From Kitasatospora sp. NBC_01287 (lineage in GTDB: Bacteria > Actinomycetota > Actinomycetes > Streptomycetales > Streptomycetaceae), in assembly GCF_026340565.1 (NCBI RefSeq), contig NZ_JAPEPB010000001.1, positions 496,001-560,000 of the forward strand: 64,000 bases of DNA, given 5' to 3'. This document shows positions 14,382-22,229 of the stretch, piece by piece (the stretch's first letter is position 1; each line of letters begins with the position of its first letter). The notes under the pieces are model-generated. The model saw only the letters and a list, made by a program, of their open reading frames with translations, was not told where the DNA came from and searched no databases. Made by a program: the position numbers and the translations under genes.

Positions 14382-15596
14382 TCAGTCGCCCAGCAGGCCG
14401 CCCATGTGCCCGTCGTCGGCGAGCGTGCGCCAGAGGCCGTCCTCCTCCGTCACGCTCATCGGGTCCAGCTCCGCCAGCAGGTCGAAGCCGGCCTCGCTGA
14501 GCAGGCTGCCGGGCTCGAAGACCTGCCAGTCGGCGGGCTTGCGCAGGCCGTGCCAGCGGGCGGCCTCCGCGCGCAGCCGGGCCAGCACCCAGCAGGTGAG
14601 GTAGAAGGCGGAGAGATCGCTCTGCAGCAGGGCGGCGGGCCAGCCCTCCTCGCCGTCACCCTCGGTCAGCTCCAGTCGGCCGCTCGCACCGTCCACCACC
14701 ACCAGGCAGTCGTAGAGCGTCTCACCGAGGCAGACCTGGTCGAGCTGGTGGGCGCGCTCCTGCGAGAGGTGCTCGGCGATCCACGGGTGGCGCTCCCCCA
14801 GCGGCAGGAGTGGACGCTCCTCGTTTGCCCGAAGCTGATCAGACGTCAGCAGGCCTATCCTGGTCAGCAGTTGACGGGTCGGCGGATGGGCGAGCACGGA
14901 CGGCAGGTGCGCCGGGTCCACCGGGGCGAAGCTGCCGATCCCGGCCGCCAGCTCAGGGGTGATCTCGTAGGCGAGGGAGGGGCCGTCCAGCCAGGCGCCG
15001 GGGCGGGCCGCCCAGCGCAACCCGTGCACCAGCAGCACCGCGCTCCAGAGCGGGGCCTGGCCGGCCGCGTCGAAGACCGCCGGGTCGAGGGCGCGCAGCC
15101 GTTCGGTCAGGGCGCTGGTCACCTCGGCGACCACCGCGGGCCCGCGCAGCCCGTCCAGGGCACTCGGGTCGGCGGCGTCCGCGCGCAGGACCTCCAGCTC
15201 GTGGATGAAGAGGAGCAGCACCGACAGGTCACTCGCCACCAGGTCGATGAGCACCTCGGCAGGCTGCCCGTACGTCGTCCCGGCGAGGGCGATCCGGCCG
15301 GTCACGCCGTCCAGCACCAGCCGGTCGCACCCGACCCGCCCGAGCACCAGCAGCTGCTCGGCGCCGGTGGACGGCCCGTCCAGCAGCTCGGCCAGCGGAC
15401 GGAGCAGCAGCTCGGGCCCGGTGGCGAACTCCACGCGCGCACCGCCCTCGCGGGGCAGGCCGAGCTCGGTGAGCAGCCACCTGCTGGGCTGGTGGACGAG
15501 GGCGTCGGGCAGCGCCGACCCGGGCACCAGGCGGGTGCCGTCCTGGCCGAACCAGTCGGCGAGCCGGTCCCGATCGAGGTCGACCTTCAGCTGCAC
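14382..15596 (-). CDS. Tandem SUKH-4-type immunity-like protein
   Basis: A 404-residue cytoplasmic protein made of two similar halves. Residues 20-180 (HQPSRWLLTELGLP, then VASDLSVLLLFIHELEVLRAD) and residues 230-370 (HPPTRQLLTRIGLL, then LQSDLSAFYLTCWVLARLRAE) align as a duplicated SUKH-4 domain. SUKH-4 proteins are usually immunity partners of polymorphic or nucleic-acid-targeting toxins. No toxin gene is adjacent. The GTG at 15596 has GGAGGCAAG upstream. A role as an orphan immunity protein is inference from the fold. Confidence 0.7.
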   Translation of the reverse strand: MQLKVDLDRDRLADWFGQDGTRLVPGSALPDALVHQPSRWLLTELGLPREGGARVEFATGPELLLRPLAELLDGPSTGAEQLLVLGRVGCDRLVLDGVTGRIALAGTTYGQPAEVLIDLVASDLSVLLLFIHELEVLRADAADPSALDGLRGPAVVAEVTSALTERLRALDPAVFDAAGQAPLWSAVLLVHGLRWAARPGAWLDGPSLAYEITPELAAGIGSFAPVDPAHLPSVLAHPPTRQLLTRIGLLTSDQLRANEERPLLPLGERHPWIAEHLSQERAHQLDQVCLGETLYDCLVVVDGASGRLELTEGDGEEGWPAALLQSDLSAFYLTCWVLARLRAEAARWHGLRKPADWQVFEPGSLLSEAGFDLLAELDPMSVTEEDGLWRTLADDGHMGGLLGD

Positions 15597-15825
15597 CCTT
15601 GCCTCCGCGGTGGTGAGTCGTGAGTCCCGTGGAGGTGATCATCCAGCACGACCCCGGCGGCCCGGCCGGGAGCCCCTCCCGCGCTTGGCCCGCCCACCGG
15701 GGCTCCTGACGGGCAGGGCTACCACCGGGCGGGGCTACCACCGGTCGAGGGCTTCCTTTTGACCGTGCGCCACGGACCGGCCCGGGGCCCGGGCGGCGCC
15801 GGGGGGCTACGGGCGGCGCCGGGGG

Positions 15826-16788
15826 CTACGGGCGGCGCAGCGGCTCCCACCACGAGCGGTGCTCGCGGTACCAGGCCACCGTCCGCGCCAGCCCGTCCGC
15901 GAAGTCGACCTGCGGCCGGTAGCCCAGCTCGGTACGGATCTTGCCGGTGTCGAGCGCGTAGCGCAGGTCGTGGCCCTTGCGGTCGGCGACCCGCTCGACC
16001 AGCTCCCACCCGGCGCCCACCGCCGCCAGCAGCAGTCCGGTGAGCTCCCGGTTGCTGACCTCGGTGCCGCCGCCGATGTGGTAGACCTCCCCCGCCCGGC
16101 CGCCGCGCAGCACCAGCTCGATGCCCCGGCAGTGGTCGCTGACGTGCAGCCAGTCGCGCACGTTGCGCCCGTCGCCGTAGAGCGGGACGCGCCGGCCCTC
16201 CAGCAGCCGGGTGGTGAAGAGCGGGATGACCTTCTCCGGGAACTGGTACGGCCCGTAGTTGTTGGAGCAGCGGGTGACCACCACGTCCAGACCGTGGGTG
16301 CGGTGGTAGGCCAGCGCCAGCAGGTCGGCGCCGGCCTTCGAGGCGGCGTAGGGCGAGGTGGGCGCGGGCGGCTGGCTCTCGCGCCAGGAGCCGTCGGCGA
16401 TCGAGCCGTAGACCTCGTCGGTCGACACCTGGACGAACCGTCCGATCCGGTGGCGCAGTGCGGCGTCCAGCAGGACCTGGGTGCCGAGCACGTTGGTGCG
16501 CACGAACGGCGCCGCGCTGTCGATCGACCGGTCCACGTGCGACTCGGCGGCGAAGTGCACCACCGCGTCGTGACCGGCCATCACCGTGTCCACGGCGGCC
16601 GGGTCGCAAACGTCGCCCTGCACGAAGGTGTAGCCCGGATGCCCGGCGATCGGGTCGAGGTTGGCGAGGAGGCCGCAGTAGGTGAGCTTGTCGAACACCG
16701 TCACCCGTGCCGCCGGGTCGGCCGCCAGGTGGGAGCGGACGAACTCCGAGCCGATGAATCCGGCGCCGCCGGTTACAAGAATCCGCAT
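15826..16788 (-). CDS. rfbB: dTDP-glucose 4,6-dehydratase
   Basis: NAD-dependent extended SDR of 320 residues that makes dTDP-4-keto-6-deoxyglucose, the branch point for deoxysugars. The Rossmann motif GGAGFIGSEFVR lies at residues 7-18, the active-site VSTDEVYGS near 120, and the catalytic YAASK near 147. TRCSNNYGPYQFPEKVIP near 180 is diagnostic of the family. No other deoxysugar or glycosyltransferase gene is nearby, so its pathway is elsewhere. The 230-bp gap downstream, to the SUKH gene, holds no recognisable gene. Confidence 0.93.
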   Translation of the reverse strand: MRILVTGGAGFIGSEFVRSHLAADPAARVTVFDKLTYCGLLANLDPIAGHPGYTFVQGDVCDPAAVDTVMAGHDAVVHFAAESHVDRSIDSAAPFVRTNVLGTQVLLDAALRHRIGRFVQVSTDEVYGSIADGSWRESQPPAPTSPYAASKAGADLLALAYHRTHGLDVVVTRCSNNYGPYQFPEKVIPLFTTRLLEGRRVPLYGDGRNVRDWLHVSDHCRGIELVLRGGRAGEVYHIGGGTEVSNRELTGLLLAAVGAGWELVERVADRKGHDLRYALDTGKIRTELGYRPQVDFADGLARTVAWYREHRSWWEPLRRP

Positions 16789-16812
16789 GGTGTGGCCAGC
16801 CTAACGCGCAGC

Positions 16813-17252
16813 TCAGGGCCGTAGCCGCGGGGGCGGGGGCCACGGGGGGCGCCGCACGGGCGGTGGGCCCCGAACGCGGGCTCCACGGCGGCGTTGCGGA
16901 GCATGGCCAGCAGGGTGGGACCGGCCTACGGGTCCGCCCAGACCGTGAGCGCACCGCGCACCAGGCGCTGCGGGAGAGTGGCCGGTGGCCGGGTCCCCCG
17001 TGAGGGCCTGGGCGAGCACCTCGGCGGGGTTGGCGGCCAACGCGAGCACGGCGCCGAACAGGCCCTTCTCGGAGCCGAAGAAGTAGCTGATCAAGGCCAG
17101 GTCCACGCCGGCTTCGGCGGCGATCGAGCGCAGCGTGACAGCGTGGTAGCCCTCGGCCAGGAAGCGGCGGCGGGCGATGTCGAGGATCACCCCGCGGGTG
17201 TCCGGGCCGCCGGGCCGGCGGGCCGGCGGCCGCGCGGAGCGGATCTGTTCAT
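16813..17252 (-). pseudogene. Decayed TetR-family regulator
   Basis: The DNA-binding part is intact over about 45 residues (RGVILDIARRRFLAEGYHAVTLRSIAAEAGVDLALISYFFGS, split by normal spacing). After AQALTGDPAT the frame breaks near 16985. The natural continuation (LPQRLVRGALTVWADP) lies in the next frame and is itself stopped by TAG at 16926-16928. Homologous sequence (GPTLLAMLRNAAVEPAFGA) follows the stop, and the C-terminus is then lost. The plausible ATG at 17252 is also out of frame with the HTH. It is divergent from the DHA2 pump gene, so it was probably that pump's repressor. Confidence 0.8.
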
Positions 17253-17336
17253 CACCGTTGAAATGCTGTGCCCGGGGCGATGAGTCCGGAGCGGTCACCC
17301 ACCTTGCCCAGCGATCAGAGCGGGAGAGCGAGAAGC

Positions 17337-19019
17337 ATGTCATCCACCCGGCAACCAGCCGCCCGGCACAGCGCGGCCGACGCACCCGGCACACCGGCGC
17401 GCGACGCATCACCACCGCAACACGGGGCGCCCGTGCGGCCGTTGGGCCCCGTACGGCAGCAAGTCCCCGTACGACAGGAAGTCCCCGTACGGCAGGAAGT
17501 CCCGGTGCGGCAGAACGCCGTCCTGGCGATCACCTGCCTCGCCCTGGCCACGGTGGTGGCCGCGATGTCCTCGCTGAACGTCGCGCTGCCCTCCGTCGCC
17601 CGCGAGACCCACGCCGACCAGACCCAGCTCTCCTGGATCATCGACGCCTACAGCCTGGCCTTCGCCGCGCTGCTACTGCCGGCCGGTGCGCTGGGCGACC
17701 GGTTCGGGCGCCGCCGCGCGCTGCTCACCGGGCTGGCGATCTTCGCCGGGGCCTCCGGCGCGGCCCTGCTCACCACCTCCCCCGACCTGCTGATCGTCCT
17801 GCGCGCGGTGCTCGGGGTGGGTGCCGCCCTGGTCATGCCCGCCACCCTCTCGACCATCACCGCCACCTTCCCGCGCGAGCAGCGCGGACGGGCGGTCAGC
17901 GTGTGGGCGGCAGTGGCGGGCGCCAGCGCCGTGGTCGGGCTGCTGGCCTCCGGCTCACTGCTGCAGGAGTGGTCCTGGCGCTCGGTCTTCCTGCTGAACG
18001 TGCTGCTCGCGGCGCTGGCCCTGATCGGCACGCTGCTCCTCGTCCCGGAGTCGGCCGAGGCCGGGCGCCCCGCGCTCGACAGGACGGGCGCGGTCCTGGT
18101 GGCGCTCGGCCTGGGCGCCCTGGTCCACAGCGTGATCGAGGCGCCGGTGGCGGGCTGGGGCAGCACGCGCACCCTCGGCGGGATCGCGGTCGGACTGCTG
18201 GTCCTGGTCGGCTTCCTGGCCTGGGAGCTGCGGCGGCCGCACCCGCTGCTGGATCCGCGACTGTTCCGCAACGCCGAGTTCGCGGCCGGCTCGCTCTCGG
18301 TCGCGCTGCAGTTCTTCGCCTTCTTCGGCTACATCTTCGTCATCATGCAGTATCTGCAACTCGTACGTGGTGACAGTGCGTTGACCGCCGCCGTGAGCGT
18401 GCTGCCGATGGCGGCGGCCATGGTGCCCTGCTCTCGGCTCAGCCCCAAGCTCAGCACCCGGTTCGGCGTGCGCCGCCCGTGGCTGATCGGCCTGCTGCTG
18501 GTCGCGGCCGGCCTGGCACTCTTCACCCAGCTGGGCCGCGCCAGCTCCTACGGGCTGCTCGCCACGGCGCTGCTGGTCCTCGGCGCCGGGATGGGCCTGG
18601 CGATGACCCCGGCGACCACCGCGATCACCGACGCACTGCCACCGGCCCTGCAGAACGTCGGATCCGCGATGAACGACCTGTCGCGCGAACTCGGCGGCGC
18701 ACTGGGCATCGCGGTGCTCGGCAGCATCCTGAGCGCCTCCTACCGCAGCCACCTGAGCCTGCCCGGGGCCCCCGACCACGTGGTGGCGGCCGCCCACTCC
18801 TCGCTGGCTGCCGCCGCCGCGATGGGCGGGCCGGTGTTGGACCACGCACGCACCGCGTTCCTGGCGGGCATGCACGATGCCCTGCTCGGCGGGGTGGCGG
18901 CCGCCCTCCTCGCCGCTCTCGCGGTGGGCCTGCTGCTGCGGCACACCACCGACGGAAGGACGGGGCCATCCAGTTCGACTTCGACTGACGAACCGTCAAG
19001 CCAAGTCACTGATCAGTGA
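17337..19019 (+). CDS. DHA2-family (EmrB/QacA type) MFS efflux transporter
   Basis: A 560-residue proton-driven multidrug exporter with about 14 predicted membrane helices. The family signature between helices 2 and 3 is GDRFGRRRALLTG, and LSSLNVALPSV-like motif D1 sits in the first helix (MSSLNVALPSVAR). The hydrophilic N-terminus of about 60 residues carries VPVRQEVPVRQE repeats from an 18-bp array. The ATG at 17337 is preceded by GGGAGAGCGAGAAGC. It is divergent from a broken TetR gene, so expression may be constitutive. Substrate unknown. Confidence 0.88.
   Translation: MSSTRQPAARHSAADAPGTPARDASPPQHGAPVRPLGPVRQQVPVRQEVPVRQEVPVRQNAVLAITCLALATVVAAMSSLNVALPSVARETHADQTQLSWIIDAYSLAFAALLLPAGALGDRFGRRRALLTGLAIFAGASGAALLTTSPDLLIVLRAVLGVGAALVMPATLSTITATFPREQRGRAVSVWAAVAGASAVVGLLASGSLLQEWSWRSVFLLNVLLAALALIGTLLLVPESAEAGRPALDRTGAVLVALGLGALVHSVIEAPVAGWGSTRTLGGIAVGLLVLVGFLAWELRRPHPLLDPRLFRNAEFAAGSLSVALQFFAFFGYIFVIMQYLQLVRGDSALTAAVSVLPMAAAMVPCSRLSPKLSTRFGVRRPWLIGLLLVAAGLALFTQLGRASSYGLLATALLVLGAGMGLAMTPATTAITDALPPALQNVGSAMNDLSRELGGALGIAVLGSILSASYRSHLSLPGAPDHVVAAAHSSLAAAAAMGGPVLDHARTAFLAGMHDALLGGVAAALLAALAVGLLLRHTTDGRTGPSSSTSTDEPSSQVTDQ
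17448..17514. repeat. 18-bp tandem array in the efflux pump N-terminus
   Basis: Units beginning CCCGTACGGCAGGAAGTC at 17448, 17466 and 17484, with a diverged partial copy at 17502. They encode PVRQEV repeats before the first membrane helix and keep the reading frame. Confidence 0.88.
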
Positions 19020-19048
19020 TGTGACGTCAGATCAGCCCATCCCCAATG

Positions 19049-19678
19049 TCAGCAAGGAATCACCATGGCGCCGCTGAGCCCGCGCCCGGCCCGCGCGGCG
19101 GCCTGCCAGACGGGCACGATGCCGTCCAGCATGGCCGCCGCCTCCGCCGCGTCGCCGTCACCGCTCTCGCACAGCCAGGTCACCGTCCGTTCCTCGGCGG
19201 CCCGGCGCTCGGCGGAAGTGAGGTCCAGGGCCGCCTCCACGTGCGGCAGTTCGGCCCGGACCCGGGCGGAGCCGATCGTGAGGTCACCGAACCAGCCGGG
19301 CAGCCGCGCGAACCGCGCCGGTCCCAATCCATGGGCCAACGCCGCCGCGGGGTGGCCCTTTCGGCAGCCGGCGGTGAGCAGCGGGCCCTGCTGGTCGCCG
19401 TGGCCCCAGAGCTCGTAGACCGTCTCGATGTGCGCGTCCAGCGGGCAGGCGCCGGAGAGTTCCTGGAACGCCTCGCTCGCCTCCTCCAGCGCCCGCCCGT
19501 TGGCACCGACCTGCCGCAGGCCGCCGACCAGCTCGGGCGCCGCCTGCCAGTCGCGCCACAGCCGCCGGGTGCGCGCCGCCTGCCGCTGCCGCGCCACCGG
19601 CGGATCCAGCAGCGGTGCGAAGCGGGCCACCGCCTCGTCGGGGACCGGCAGCAGCACCCAGATCCCGGTGGCACTCAC
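19049..19678 (-). CDS. Unrecognised 209-residue protein
   Basis: Not recognised. The protein is soluble, rich in Ala, Leu and Arg, and has no signal peptide or membrane helix. A tryptophan-rich segment (GIWVLLPVPDEAVARF) opens it, and HIETVYELWGHGDQQG lies mid-protein. Coding is supported by strong third-position GC bias and by a GTG at 19678 with AGGAGG 9 nt upstream. It is convergent with the efflux pump, 29 bp away. Function cannot be assigned. Confidence 0.6.
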   Translation of the reverse strand: MSATGIWVLLPVPDEAVARFAPLLDPPVARQRQAARTRRLWRDWQAAPELVGGLRQVGANGRALEEASEAFQELSGACPLDAHIETVYELWGHGDQQGPLLTAGCRKGHPAAALAHGLGPARFARLPGWFGDLTIGSARVRAELPHVEAALDLTSAERRAAEERTVTWLCESGDGDAAEAAAMLDGIVPVWQAAARAGRGLSGAMVIPC

Positions 19679-19892
19679 CCGGCCCCACCTCCTCCCTCGA
19701 CCTGCGCCGCGCTAAATCCCTTGCCGAGGAGCGAGTCTGACAGACCGACGGACGGACCGGCGCAGGTCCGCTGCTACGGCCTGCCCCGACGCGGCCCCGA
19801 CGCGGACGCGGGGCGGACGCGGGGCGGACGCGGCACCGGCTCTCTGCCGCGGCCGTGCCGTACGCGTGCGTCCGACACGCTACGCTGGAGGC

Positions 19893-20372
19893 GTGGAGAC
19901 AGAAGCGGCGCACGAGATCGCTGAGGCACTGGGGCTGCTGCTCAAGCGGACCACCCGGGCACGGCTGTACCAGCGGCTGACCGAGGGCCTCGGCGAGGGC
20001 GTGGACGAGCTCACCTATCCCGTGCTCAGCGGGCTGGCCAGGACGGGGCCGCGCAGCGCCGCCGAGCTCGCCCAGGAGGTCGGCCTGGACCGCTCGAACG
20101 TGACCCGCCGCGCCAGCCGCCTGGAGGCCGCCGGCCTGCTGCGCCGCGAGCCCGACCCGGCCGACCGCCGCGCGGCCCTGCTGGTGCTCACCGATCACGG
20201 CGAGCGGACGGTTCGGGCCACTCGCGAGCGGCTGACCACTGAGATCGAGCGCGCGCTGCACGACTGGCCGCCCGCCGAGGCCCGCTCCTTCGCCCACCAG
20301 TTGCGGCGCTTCGTCACCGAGGGTCCGTTCGCCCCGGACCGGGGTGAGGCGAAGGACGAAGCCGAGGCCTGA
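19893..20372 (+). CDS. MarR-family transcriptional regulator
   Basis: A 159-residue MarR regulator. The winged helix runs from LTYPVLSGLARTG through AAELAQEVGLDRSNVTRRASRLEAAGLL to the wing DPADRRAALLVLTDHGE at residues 40-115. The GTG at 19893 lies 6-7 nt after a TACGCT that could serve as a -10 box, so the message may be leaderless. The upstream GTG at 19866 is less likely. The target is unknown; the next gene downstream points the other way. Confidence 0.85.
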   Translation: METEAAHEIAEALGLLLKRTTRARLYQRLTEGLGEGVDELTYPVLSGLARTGPRSAAELAQEVGLDRSNVTRRASRLEAAGLLRREPDPADRRAALLVLTDHGERTVRATRERLTTEIERALHDWPPAEARSFAHQLRRFVTEGPFAPDRGEAKDEAEA

Positions 20373-20430
20373 GAGCCGCAGCGGCAGGGCGGGCGACGCG
20401 GGGTGGGGCCGATCGGTCCCACGCCGCGTC

Positions 20431-20484
20431 GGTGACTCAGAAGCGGTCGGTGGCTCAGAAGCGGTCGGTGGCTCAGAAGCAGTG
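20431..20484. repeat. 18-bp tandem array overlapping the end of the peptide gene
   Basis: Three copies of GGTGGCTCAGAAGCGGTC (20431, 20449, 20467). The last copy contains the stop codon of the minus-strand secreted peptide, and each copy repeats a TGA in that frame. Confidence 0.85.
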
Positions 20485-20619
20485 GTGCGGGCCGGTGACG
20501 GTGCAGGCGGGCTTGGCCGGCGCGGCGTTGGCCGCCGGCGCCGAGATCGCCACCACCGCGAGCAGGGCGGCCACCGAACAGGCCACCGAGACAGCCTTCT
20601 TGACGACGTGCTTGGACAC
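20473..20619 (-). CDS. Tiny secreted peptide with two cysteines
   Basis: A 48-codon gene encoding a Sec signal peptide (KK at residues 6-7, then a hydrophobic core VACSVAALLAVVAIS) with a likely cleavage after ANA near residue 32. It leaves a mature peptide of about 16 residues, APAKPACTVTGPHHCF. The two Cys could form a small disulfide ring. The GTG at 20619 has GGAGGT 4 nt upstream, good support for translation. No family is recognised. A short AT-richer promoter region lies upstream at 20660-20710. Confidence 0.65.
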   Translation of the reverse strand: MSKHVVKKAVSVACSVAALLAVVAISAPAANAAPAKPACTVTGPHHCF

Positions 20620-20736
20620 GGGCACCTCCGGTACGTCCCTGACCGGAAGGACGGCCAGTGAACAAGAGCGGATGAGATGCAATGAAGCATTCATCTCAGC
20701 TCATGCCACTGTCAAGGCCGCCGAGCCCCCAGAACC

Positions 20737-20889
20737 TCAGGGCGTCAGAACGATCCGCCGCCCCGGGGCGGTCGGGGTGTGCCACACCTGCTCGACCCGC
20801 GCCAGCGGCACGGATACCGGATCCACCGCCAGCGCGCCGGTGGCGATCCGCTCGGCGAGGGAGGGCAGTTCGGCGACGACATCGGCGAC
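20737..20889 (-). pseudogene. C-terminal remnant of a quinone-oxidoreductase-like gene
   Basis: About 50 codons ending at 20737 read as the tail of a zinc-binding-dehydrogenase-like NADPH:quinone reductase (ELPSLAERIATGALAVDP, then VEQVWHTPTAPGRRIVL). Upstream on this strand the homology stops at the degenerate repeat near 20890-20935 and the MarR gene begins on the other strand. The common divergent MarR/oxidoreductase pair has apparently lost most of the enzyme gene. Confidence 0.65.
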
Positions 20890-20943
20890 AACCGCCAGCT
20901 GAGCGACGGCCAACCGCTGAGCGACAGCCGATCCCTGAACACG

Positions 20944-21462
20944 GTGGACGCCCTGGTGCAGCTGTCCCTGCTGGTCCAGCGCGTCCTGGCCACCACCGGC
21001 GCCGAGCACGACCTGTCGATGATCCGGATCAGGCTGCTGGGCATCCTGCGCGACCGCCGGGCCGGCATGCTCGAACTCGGCCGCCACCTCGGCCTGGACA
21101 AGTCCGCCATGACCGGCCTGGTCAGCCGCGCCGAGAAGCGCGACCTGGTCGAGCGCTCGCCCTCACCCCACGACGGCCGTGCGGTCCTCGTCTCGCTCAC
21201 CCCGCACGGCCGGCAGCTCACCGACCGGTGCACCGCCGAGATCACCAGCCGTGTCACCGAGCTCACCGGCCACCTCACCGCCGGCCAGCGCACCCAGCGC
21301 ACCCAGCTCACCCGGCTCGCCACCGCCCTGGTGCGGGGGCGCGAGGCCGGGCCGGGGCAGGCCGGGCCGGGCCGGGGCAGGCCGGGCCGGGCCGGGGCAG
21401 GCCGGGGCAGGACGACTGATACCGGTACGATCAGTGCGCACGACAACGGGGGGCGAAAAGCC
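20944..21462 (+). CDS. MarR-family regulator running in frame into the next gene
   Basis: A MarR winged-helix protein: LSMIRIRLLGILRDRRAGML, LGRHLGLDKSAMTGLVSRAEKRDLV, and the wing SPHDGRAVLVSLTPHGRQL. The first plausible start is GTG 20944; a CTG at 20917 within a degenerate repeat is an alternative, and the original start seems lost with the deletion upstream. After LATALVRGREA the sequence enters a G/P/A/R repeat and continues without a stop into the HEAT-repeat gene. A TGA just after the repeat (21417-21419) is out of frame. The product is therefore either a fusion or a gene frameshifted by the array. Confidence 0.7.
21346..21410. repeat. Modular 5/10/20-bp GC array at the MarR 3' end
   Basis: Built of GCCGG and GGCAG modules: one 15-bp, two 20-bp and one 10-bp block in succession. 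It lies within the MarR reading frame and, unlike the other intragenic arrays in this window, its steps are not multiples of three. Losing 5 or 20 bp or gaining 10 bp would bring the MarR frame onto the TGA at 21417. Confidence 0.85.
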
Positions 21463-22038
21463 ATGGCACTGCCGATTCCTGCCGATGCCGATCTGGGGCA
21501 GCACCCCGGGGCGCTGGTCGCCCAGGCATGCTCGCGACTCGGGCACGGCCAGGTCGCCGACTGGTGCGTCGGCCTCCTGGCCGGCCGTCTGGCCCCTGAC
21601 GATCCGGAGCACCCCTCCCTGGCCTGGCTCGGCGGTGCTCCCGCCGCCGCCGCGCTGCGCCGGGGGCGGCTCACCGATCCCGACCAGGACCACTGGCCCC
21701 GGGTGTGGGCAGTGCGCGCACTGCGCTACTGCTGGACCCCGGCCGCCGCTCCGGTGGTGGGCCGGGCCTTGGCCGACCCCTCCTGGCGGGTGCGGGAGAC
21801 GGCCGCGAAGCTGGTGGCGCTGCGGGAGCTCGGCGAGGCGGTGGAGCTGCTGGCCGCGCTGGCCGACGACGAGATCCCCCGGGTCCGCGCCGCAGCCGTC
21901 CGGGGGCTGGGAGTCGTGGGAGAAGGAGAACACGCTCCGGTGGTTCGCGCGGCCCTCGACGATCCGTTCCCCGGGGTCGCCACCGCGGCCGAGACCGCGC
22001 TGGCCGAGCTGTGCCACCGCCTCGACCGGGACCTGTGA
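21463..22038 (+). CDS. HEAT-repeat protein
   Basis: A 191-residue alpha-solenoid-like protein. Repeating helices are visible as WPRVWAVRALRYCW, SWRVRETAAKLVALRELG, IPRVRAAAVRGLGVVGEG and FPGVATAAETALAELCHRL. Such proteins usually act as adaptors; a partner is not evident. The ATG at 21463 has GGGGGGCGAAAAG upstream and is the likely start, but the MarR frame upstream is continuous with it. A second HEAT protein lies at 26142-27203. Confidence 0.75.
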   Translation: MALPIPADADLGQHPGALVAQACSRLGHGQVADWCVGLLAGRLAPDDPEHPSLAWLGGAPAAAALRRGRLTDPDQDHWPRVWAVRALRYCWTPAAAPVVGRALADPSWRVRETAAKLVALRELGEAVELLAALADDEIPRVRAAAVRGLGVVGEGEHAPVVRAALDDPFPGVATAAETALAELCHRLDRDL

Positions 22039-22229
22039 AGGCTCCCCCACTGGGCCGGACCCTGACGACGCGGCTCACCGGCGCCACCCACGCCACCGGG
22101 CAGCAGGCCTCCCGGGCCGCGGTGGGCGGCTCGCCGGGGCCTTGACAGTCCGCCATCCGCGCCACGCTCCCTGCGAGGATCACCCCAGCCCGCCCGGGCG
22201 TGCCGCTGGGGGCCGAGGTGGAGGTGAAG

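Noticed and set aside
14382..16788. Toxin-immunity locus or deoxysugar cluster
   Set aside because: Neither a toxin gene next to the SUKH protein nor other sugar genes next to the dTDP-glucose dehydratase can be found.
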